Source of the DNA: Collibacillus ludicampi
GTDB lineage: Bacteria; Bacillota; Bacilli; Tumebacillales; BOQE01
Direction: 5' to 3'
Assembly (NCBI RefSeq): GCF_023705585.1
Contig: NZ_BOQE01000001.1
Coordinates: 774,501 to 838,500, forward strand
Length of the DNA: 64,000 bases
The position numbers were made by a program, and so were the translations under genes. Shown here piece after piece: positions 58,270 to 64,000 of this stretch. Numbering within the stretch: position 1 is the stretch's first letter; the number at the start of each line of letters is the position of its first letter. The notes beneath the pieces were generated by a model. That model ran no database searches. It saw only the letters and a program-made list of their open reading frames with translations, and was not told where the DNA came from.

Positions 58270-58602
58270 ATGGATCTCCCTCTCATTTTCATTCTCAACT
58301 CATTATGCTCATTTTCCCGGCTCCTCACTCAGCCACTTTCGAAACCTGTTAAAGTCTATGCGTTTTTGCGACTCTATAAAATGGAAATCCTATGGAAAGA
58401 ACGCTTATTTCCTGACGAACTGTTTGAGAGGGGGACGGCTAAAGAGAAGGCATGGAGTGAAAGAAGTTGGCATCAAAAAGCAAGGGTCCCCAATTCGTCC
58501 CAAGCGGGAAAATCGAGGACCAGGAAGCCCTTTGCGTTGGTAAATATAGGCGATCCGCCTGTTGGTGGAATTAGATTTGCGACAGATCGTGCGGAGAGGG
58601 GG
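58270..58602. other. Gap without recognisable genes
   Basis: About 330 bases. Open frames on the plus strand here have no RBS and no protein-like sequence. Nothing further is seen. Confidence 0.5.
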
Positions 58603-58860
58603 TTAATCTTCCTTGCTCACCATTTCGCTTAACGTTTCGATCGCTCGCTCTGCGTCACTGCCTTCCGCCTTGATGATGATCTCCGTTCCATGGCTAATGG
58701 CAAGTGACATGATTCCCATGATACTCTTCGCGTTTACCGATTTCCCGTCTTTCTCGACGAAGATGTCACTGGTAAATTTATTGGCTTGTTGTACGAATAT
58801 AGCAGCCGGGCGAGCATGCAGGCCTGCGCGAAGGGCAACGGTCACTTTCTTCTCCGCCAT
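58603..58860 (-). CDS. HPr-family phosphocarrier at the crh locus
   Basis: 85 residues. RAGLHARPAAIFVQQANKF carries His15 and KSIMGIMSLAI carries Ser46. The locus (after whiA-yvcK-rapZ) is where Bacillus encodes Crh, but Crh has Gln15. This protein keeps His15, so by residue it can act in PTS transport as HPr and as a CcpA corepressor through Ser46. RBS AGGAGGAG. Confidence 0.88.
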   Translation of the reverse strand: MAEKKVTVALRAGLHARPAAIFVQQANKFTSDIFVEKDGKSVNAKSIMGIMSLAISHGTEIIIKAEGSDAERAIETLSEMVSKED

Positions 58861-58948
58861 AAACTCTCCTCCTCACTTCAAGACGTTGTTCGAAAAATCC
58901 GCGAACTTTTCGAACACACGAATAAATCGTTTTCATAAAGTTAGTATA

Positions 58949-59890
58949 TCATACTATCTTCTGGTTCTGTTTAATTTTTTCAGCAAGTTCATCAAGCTTT
59001 CGCAACCGGTGATTCACGCCCGATTTCGATACCGTCCCCGGAAGCATTTGCCCCAGTTCCTTCAAGTTGATCTCCGGGTATTTCAAGCGCATTTCCGCGA
59101 CTTCTCGCAGTTTGGGCGGAAGATTATTCAGCCCGATTTCTCGTTCAAGCAGTCGTATGTTCTCAATCTGACGCACGGCCGCATGAATCGTTTTGTTCAG
59201 ATTGGCCGTTTCGCAGTTCACGATTCGGTTGACCTGATTGCGCATGCCCTTGAGAATACGCACATCTTCAAATCGCAACAACGCTTGATGTGCCCCAACG
59301 ATATTCAGAAACTCGATGATCTTCTCGCCTTCTTTTAGATACATGACCCAGCCTTTTTTCCGTTCGATCAGTTTCGCATTCAGCCCGAACTGGTTGGTCA
59401 AATGACAGAGAGCAAGCGAATGATCATGATCGAAAGAAGCGATTTCCAAGTGATAAGAAGAGCCTTCCGGGTCATTCACGGATCCTCCCGCCAGAAATGC
59501 CCCCCGCAGATAAGACCGCTTGCAGCAAGCTTTTCTGATCAAATCCTCATCGATACCCGCAACGAATTGAAGATGATCATCGACGATTTTCAAATCTTTC
59601 AAGATCTTTTGCACGCCGAAAGGTACGCGAACCATATATACATTGTTTTTCTTCAATCTCATTTTCTTGCGCACCAGTACCTCTACATGCGCGTCGAAGA
59701 TCGTTCGCAACAATGTATACATTCTCCGGGCAATCGCTGCATTTTCGGTTGTCACATCCAGACAGACACGCTTGTCGCTCTTGACGATGACACCGTTCAT
59801 CCGGATCATGGCTGCCAGTTCAGCACGTTTACAACATGCCTTGCTCTCCAGTTGTGTCAATTCTTTTTTGGTTCGTGCCGCAAACGACAT
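58949..59890 (-). CDS. whiA: WhiA DNA-binding regulator
   Basis: 313 residues. LAGLIDADG-like N-terminal part ([37 protein letters not shown]) and C-terminal HTH ([34 protein letters not shown]). It affects division and chromosome segregation in bacilli. Conserved order with yvcK and rapZ. Confidence 0.95.
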   Translation of the reverse strand: MSFAARTKKELTQLESKACCKRAELAAMIRMNGVIVKSDKRVCLDVTTENAAIARRMYTLLRTIFDAHVEVLVRKKMRLKKNNVYMVRVPFGVQKILKDLKIVDDHLQFVAGIDEDLIRKACCKRSYLRGAFLAGGSVNDPEGSSYHLEIASFDHDHSLALCHLTNQFGLNAKLIERKKGWVMYLKEGEKIIEFLNIVGAHQALLRFEDVRILKGMRNQVNRIVNCETANLNKTIHAAVRQIENIRLLEREIGLNNLPPKLREVAEMRLKYPEINLKELGQMLPGTVSKSGVNHRLRKLDELAEKIKQNQKIV

Positions 59891-59914
59891 CGTGCCATCA
59901 CCTCCGTATAAGGA

Positions 59915-61087
59915 TTATGATGGTTGCTTTTTCGTATCTCTTCCCAGTAGAGCAAAGATCTGTTCACTGATCCTTCGCGCGTCATGTCGCGCATAAATGG
60001 CGTAATGGAGAAAATTGCGGGCGATCACCGATAGTCCCATCTGTTGTAGATTCCAAATGTCCGCGACAACCGGGGCCGCTTGTTTTTCCCGGTATTGTTC
60101 AATGACCGCCGGTGGGATGGGTGCCGTATTGACGAGGATATACTCGAAGAGACCTGGCCCCACATGGTCATAGATTGCTTGGACGTGCTGAGACGCCGTA
60201 AAATTATCTGTTTCTCCCGGTTGTGTCATGACGTTACACACGTAGACGGTGATCGCATTCGACTGGCGGATGGCATCGGCGATCTCGGGAACCAGCAGAT
60301 TCGGCAAAATACTGGTATACAAACTGCCAGGACCCACGATGATCGCATCCGCTTCCTTAATGGCTTGCACGACTTCCGGCAAAGGATGGATATCGCTAGG
60401 TACAATTTCGAGGCGCTCGATTTTTTTATTGGCTAAAGGTATTTTCGACTCCCCCTGAACCACCGTTCCATCCGTCATATAAGCACGCAGAACGACTTCC
60501 TGGGGAACGGCCGGAAGCACCCGTCCACGCACTGCCAAGACCCTCGACGTTTCTCGTATGGCCGTTTCAAAATCCCCGGTGACATCCGTCATCGCCGCAA
60601 TGAACAGGTTTCCGAAGCTGTGCCCGGCTAATCCTTCACCGCTCTTAAAACGGTATTGCCACAATTTTTCCATGAGAGGTTCCGTATCGGCCAAAGCGAC
60701 GAGGCAGTTGCGGATATCTCCCGGTGGCGGCATTCTCAAATCGGAACGCAATCGTCCGGAAGAACCGCCGTCGTCCGCGACCGTAACGACGGCTGTGATG
60801 TCCGCGTCATACTCCTTTAAGCCGCGTAATAGAACGGACAATCCGGTTCCTCCGCCGATGACGACAATTTTGGGTCTACCCAATTTCGCTAGGAGTTCCT
60901 GCCTGCCGATCTGCTCATCCCGCCACCATCCGAGTGCCAGAAGCCCTGAGCCCACGAGCAAACTTGCGAGACCGATTACAGACGCCTGCCCGGGTACCGA
61001 ATGGATTCCTACGCCTGCAGCAAGCAATCCCAGCCCGAACGAGCAAACGGTCCATGCTAAGAGCCACCACTTCTTTACCATCGTCAC
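59915..61087 (-). CDS. yvcK: YvcK/CofD-like protein with N-terminal membrane extension
   Basis: 390 residues. Core: VVIGGGTGLSVLLRGLKEYD, VTVADDGGSSGRLRSD, GDIRNCLVAL, HSFGNLFIAAMTD and VGPGSLYTSILPNLL, which binds UDP-sugar. It directs cell-wall synthesis growth on gluconeogenic carbon in Bacillus. Unlike the ~317-residue B. subtilis form it has about 70 extra N-terminal residues with two membrane helices (WLLAWTVCSFGLGLLAAGVG, VIGLASLLVGSGLLALGW). Start GTG, overlapping the rapZ stop. Confidence 0.92.
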   Translation of the reverse strand: MTMVKKWWLLAWTVCSFGLGLLAAGVGIHSVPGQASVIGLASLLVGSGLLALGWWRDEQIGRQELLAKLGRPKIVVIGGGTGLSVLLRGLKEYDADITAVVTVADDGGSSGRLRSDLRMPPPGDIRNCLVALADTEPLMEKLWQYRFKSGEGLAGHSFGNLFIAAMTDVTGDFETAIRETSRVLAVRGRVLPAVPQEVVLRAYMTDGTVVQGESKIPLANKKIERLEIVPSDIHPLPEVVQAIKEADAIIVGPGSLYTSILPNLLVPEIADAIRQSNAITVYVCNVMTQPGETDNFTASQHVQAIYDHVGPGLFEYILVNTAPIPPAVIEQYREKQAAPVVADIWNLQQMGLSVIARNFLHYAIYARHDARRISEQIFALLGRDTKKQPS

Positions 61088-61957
61088 TTACCGACCTTTA
61101 TCACAGTCACGGTGAGTGACCCTCACCGATTCATTTTGTTTCAGATGCTGGTAAAGAAGCTCTGCCACAGCGACTGATCGATGCTGTCCGCCTGTACAAC
61201 CGATGGCGATCACTGCTTGGTTCTTACCTTCTTTCTGAAATTGAGGCAAAAGGAAATCGACCAGATCGAACAATTTTTCAAGAAACTGTTGCGTTACCGG
61301 CCATTTCATCACATATTCAGATACATCTTTATCTTTCCCCGTGAGAGGGCGAAGGGATTCGACATAATGGGGATTCGGGAGAAAACGAACATCGAAGACC
61401 AAGTCCGCGTCAATCGGAACCCCATGTTTGAAGCCAAAAGATACGATATTGACGTTGAGCTTCTGTTCGTCAAGATTGGAGAAGCGTTGAACGATTCTCT
61501 GCTTCAATTCGGACGGTTTCAAGTCACTCGTATCGATAATCCAATCGGCCCGTCCCCTCATCTCCTCCAGTTTGCGGCGTTCTTTCGCAATCCCCTCTGG
61601 GATGCGGCCATCGGGAGACATGGGATGTCTGCGCCGTGTCTCTTTGTATCTGCGAACGAGCACGTCATCATCCGCCTCGAGATAAAGAATCTGTGCGGTG
61701 ATCCCGCTCTTTTCCTCCAATTCTTTCAGCGCTTCGAACAGATCTTGACCTAACGCCCGTCCACGAAGATCGCAGACGAGAGCGATTTTCGAAACTTTTC
61801 CTCCCGATTGGATAACGAGTTCACCAAGTTTGGGAATCAATGCGGGAGGAAGGTTATCTATACTAAAGAATCCTATATCTTCTAAGCTTTGCAACGCTAC
61901 CGTCTTCCCCGCTCCGGAAAGGCCGGTCAGAATGACCACATGTACAGTCTGGTTCAT
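61088..61957 (-). CDS. rapZ: RapZ (YvcJ) nucleotide-binding protein
   Basis: 289 residues. Walker A GLSGAGKT at residues 11-18, ETRRRHPMSP and a C-terminal domain with IAIGCTGGQHRSVAVAE that binds RNA or sugar nucleotides in RapZ. Order with yvcK and whiA conserved. Confidence 0.94.
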   Translation of the reverse strand: MNQTVHVVILTGLSGAGKTVALQSLEDIGFFSIDNLPPALIPKLGELVIQSGGKVSKIALVCDLRGRALGQDLFEALKELEEKSGITAQILYLEADDDVLVRRYKETRRRHPMSPDGRIPEGIAKERRKLEEMRGRADWIIDTSDLKPSELKQRIVQRFSNLDEQKLNVNIVSFGFKHGVPIDADLVFDVRFLPNPHYVESLRPLTGKDKDVSEYVMKWPVTQQFLEKLFDLVDFLLPQFQKEGKNQAVIAIGCTGGQHRSVAVAELLYQHLKQNESVRVTHRDCDKGR

Positions 61958-61993
61958 AGTACCACCTCATTCCCCTTATGCAACAATTGTACA

Positions 61994-62020
61994 GAAAAAG
62001 GCTGGTCTCGACCAGCCTTC
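61994..62020 (-). terminator. Terminator between glk and rapZ
   Basis: AAGGCTGGTC/GACCAGCCTT, then TTTTT on the minus strand. It separates the glk-nudix unit from rapZ-yvcK-whiA-HPr. Confidence 0.85.
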
Positions 62021-62124
62021 ATCTGAAACCTTCGTATCCATACTCAACGGTACATCTTCACACGCAGGCTCAATGAACGTCGTCTATCGGTCAAAGGTAC
62101 AGACCGCTAGCAACAGGGAGACGA

Positions 62125-63075
62125 TCATGACGAAGCAAGCATGGAAAGCCTGGCAGCCCCCAAGACGCCCGCGTCATTGCCGAGTTCCGCCGGTCGGAAC
62201 GCGACCGCATCGCAAACGCGAGCCAATGCATATTTGGAAAAGGAATCGTACAACGGCTTAAACAAGATATCCCCCGCTTTGGAGACGCCCCCACCGATGA
62301 CGATAAGCTCCGGATTCAGGATATTTGCCGCCAGCGATAAAGCGTATCCCAGCGTCTCCGTCATGTGCCCGACAACCGAGCATGCCACCGCGTCCCCTTG
62401 ACGCGCATGGTCAAACACGTCCCGGGCCGTCAGCGCAGCAACCTCTTGTAAGCTGGATTCTTCTCCCGCTTCAAGCCGTCTTTTCGCGTGACGCACAATG
62501 GCGGTTGCCGATGTGATCGTTTCCAGGCAACCCCGATTTCCGCAATTGCAACGATCGCCTTGCGGATCGATCACGATATGCCCGATCTCCCCGCCCATGC
62601 CATTCGCTCCGTGATAGATCATACCATCGATGATCAAGCCGCCTCCGATTCCCGTACCGATCGTGATCGCGAGGATATGGCGATGCCCGCGCCCTGCACC
62701 GATCCACGCTTCTCCTAATGCGGCCACATTGGCGTCATTTTCTACCACGACCGGCACTTGCAAACGGCGATTCAGTTCTTCGACAACAGAGATCTTCTTC
62801 CACCCCAAATTAGGCGATTCTTCAATCATCCCTTTTTCGAAATCAAGAAAACCGGGGATTCCGGCTCCAATACCCGTTACGTCATTCCACGACCATCCTG
62901 CGCGTTGTGCAACCGTTCTCGCCATGTCGGCGATACGGTCCAAGACGAACGCAGCACCGCGCGGCGCCTCCGTGGGACGTTCCTCTTTGACAACGATCTT
63001 TCCGCTCTCGTCGACGGCAGCCACTTTAATGTTCGTACCGCCTAAGTCGATCCCGATTACTCGCTTCTCCCCCAT
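62125..63075 (-). CDS. glk: ROK-family glucokinase
   Basis: 316 residues. GIDLGGTNIKVAAVD (phosphate loop), VENDANVAALGEAW (catalytic Asp), TIGTGIGGGLIIDG, then the ROK zinc motif HIVIDPQGDRCNCGNRGCLE. It phosphorylates glucose to G6P. Inserted between nudix and rapZ genes that are adjacent in Bacillus. Confidence 0.92.
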   Translation of the reverse strand: MGEKRVIGIDLGGTNIKVAAVDESGKIVVKEERPTEAPRGAAFVLDRIADMARTVAQRAGWSWNDVTGIGAGIPGFLDFEKGMIEESPNLGWKKISVVEELNRRLQVPVVVENDANVAALGEAWIGAGRGHRHILAITIGTGIGGGLIIDGMIYHGANGMGGEIGHIVIDPQGDRCNCGNRGCLETITSATAIVRHAKRRLEAGEESSLQEVAALTARDVFDHARQGDAVACSVVGHMTETLGYALSLAANILNPELIVIGGGVSKAGDILFKPLYDSFSKYALARVCDAVAFRPAELGNDAGVLGAARLSMLASS

Positions 63076-63087
63076 ATTCCCTCACCT

Positions 63088-63549
63088 TTATTCTCGGTTC
63101 TCCAGTTTCCATGCAAGCAATTGATAATCAGGCGTATATGTAAATTTCCCGGTAATCAATTTTGTTTCCTGCAGGATCTGGCGCAAAAAAATACGATCGC
63201 CTTCCGCCATCGGACGTTCGTCGAGCGTATCGATTTTGATCCACTCCAAGATCCCCTCTTCCGTCTCATGCAAAAGAGTACCGCTCCATTTTTCGGTATA
63301 AAACGTGAAAAGCATCCAATGGTCAATCATTTTTGAACCTTCTTGCAAAAGAACGGTAAAGACTCCCCGCAAATCAGCCGTTTCAATGGAAAATCCAGTT
63401 TCTTCGCAAATTTCGCGAGTCACCGCTTCCACAAGAGATTCACCCGGTTCCATCTTTCCTCCCGGGCACACCCACCACCCTCTGCGCGGTTTCTTGAGCA
63501 TGAGGATCTGATCACCTTGGCGTATGATACAATTGGTAACCACTTGCAT
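63088..63549 (-). CDS. Nudix hydrolase (YvcI-like)
   Basis: 153 residues with a complete Nudix box, GKMEPGESLVEAVTREICEE-TGF (GX5EX7REUXEEXGU). An 8-oxo-dGTPase-like or nucleotide-sugar role is possible. AGGAG nine bases before the ATG at 63549 favours this start. Confidence 0.88.
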   Translation of the reverse strand: MQVVTNCIIRQGDQILMLKKPRRGWWVCPGGKMEPGESLVEAVTREICEETGFSIETADLRGVFTVLLQEGSKMIDHWMLFTFYTEKWSGTLLHETEEGILEWIKIDTLDERPMAEGDRIFLRQILQETKLITGKFTYTPDYQLLAWKLENRE

Positions 63550-63689
63550 GTTCATCAACTCCTGCAACCTCTAGCATACCATGCCGAGAAGATCCCATTC
63601 AATCGATCCTTCTCTCCCTTTTTAAAAAACACCACCCGATTTTTCAGGGAAGGGTGAACCTATCGGGAACATCTCGGGATGATAAAGGC

Positions 63690-63722
63690 AAAAAAAGAGG
63701 CGATGCTTAACAGCACGCCTCA
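63690..63722 (-). terminator. Terminator of selB
   Basis: GAGGCGTGCT/AGCA-T-CGCCTC stem with TTTTTTT on the minus strand, about 100 bases after the selB stop. Confidence 0.78.
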
Positions 63723-63817
63723 ACTCTATAGGTAAAGGGGGTCAATGTGTTGCTACTTGTAGGATACTCCTTTAATATTACGGCTATGTAACAGCCTCTT
63801 TAACATTTTGTGACAAC

Positions 63818-64000
63818 TTATGAAGCGATCCACAGTCTCTTCTCTCCCTCGCGCCGTGTCCACTTCATACGATCGAAATATTCGAGCAAAGCGAGCGCGA
63901 ATTTGCGTGAAGTCCCCACATGATCGCGAAATACGGCCACTGTGAGCTCTCCTCGATCCGCCAACGTTTTGACGATTTCTTTCGCTCTTTCGATCGTCTC
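63818..64000 (-). CDS. selB: C-terminal end of selenocysteine-specific elongation factor SelB (partial)
   Basis: The last 60 codons of a minus-strand gene enter the window: EIVKTLADRGELTVAVFRDH, VGTSRKFALALLEYFDRMKW and TRREGEKRLWIAS. The GTSRKxALxLLEYFD stretch is the fourth winged helix of SelB, which binds the SECIS hairpin. If whole, the cell has selenocysteine insertion. The stop at 63818-63820 is clear; the rest lies outside. Confidence 0.8.
   Translation of the reverse strand, partial: ETIERAKEIVKTLADRGELTVAVFRDHVGTSRKFALALLEYFDRMKWTRREGEKRLWIAS

Noticed and set aside
58147..58632. Plus-strand 161-residue frame
   Set aside because: It is antisense to a well-formed 44-residue membrane miniprotein and to the HPr gene end; composition is not protein-like.

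Overview
The window reads as the chromosome of a low-to-mid GC, endospore-forming Firmicute of the order Bacillales. Evidence: the cggR-gap-pgk-tpiA-gpmI-eno operon, the secG-rnr-smpB-ssrA block, the nudix-(glk)-rapZ-yvcK-whiA-HPr block, a GerA/SpoVAF-type spore germination protein, a ComER-like protein and good AGGAGG-type ribosome binding sites throughout. A sigma-54 gene and the 3' end of a selB-like gene fit a genus near Alicyclobacillaceae, but the species cannot be fixed from this sequence.

Layout. 1-7.8 kb is an accessory island: a ParM-like actin with a cut-off ParR-like partner, an XRE regulator, a Ku gene divergent from a frameshifted ATP-dependent DNA ligase (bacterial NHEJ), a YolD-like gene behind a LexA-type SOS box, a collagen-like surface protein, a YedK/HMCES abasic-site shield protein, and an AT-rich operon of three unrecognised genes, two encoding membrane proteins. 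7.8-21.8 kb is a prophage tail and lysis module, all on the minus strand: papain-like protease with SPOR domain, LLH holin, amidase, a histidine-rich membrane protein, XhlA-like protein, fibres, baseplate and hub, and the C-terminal part of a tape measure protein. It stops abruptly against the C-terminal remnant of a large serine recombinase on the other strand, which runs into the 3' end of ssrA (tmRNA). Head, sheath, tube and most recombinase sequence are absent, so this is a deleted prophage in the ssrA 3' end.

22-38 kb is core: ssrA, smpB, rnr, secG, the glycolytic operon with its promoter and CggR operator, rpoN, comER, thiD and tRNA-Arg(CCG). Three copies of a roughly 300-bp nested hairpin element lie in intergenic gaps here. 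38-58 kb holds a PHB-depolymerase-like esterase, three amino-acid permeases, arginase divergent from a RocE-like permease with two back-to-back sigma-54 promoters, a histidine kinase fused to an RsbR-type STAS domain, a germination protein, an LrgA/LrgB-like pair (lrgB frameshifted), a duplicated-repeat secreted protein, patA, a DeoR regulator, clpB and a membrane transglutaminase. 58.6-63.6 kb is the HPr/whiA/yvcK/rapZ/glk/nudix block, and the window ends inside selB.

How it fits together: CggR should control the glycolytic operon, and the sigma-54 made by rpoN probably drives arginine breakdown and uptake. The NHEJ, YolD and YedK-like genes form a DNA-damage set within the mobile island. 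Four single-base frame breaks (two in the ligase, one each in baseplate J and lrgB) could be real decay or assembly errors.
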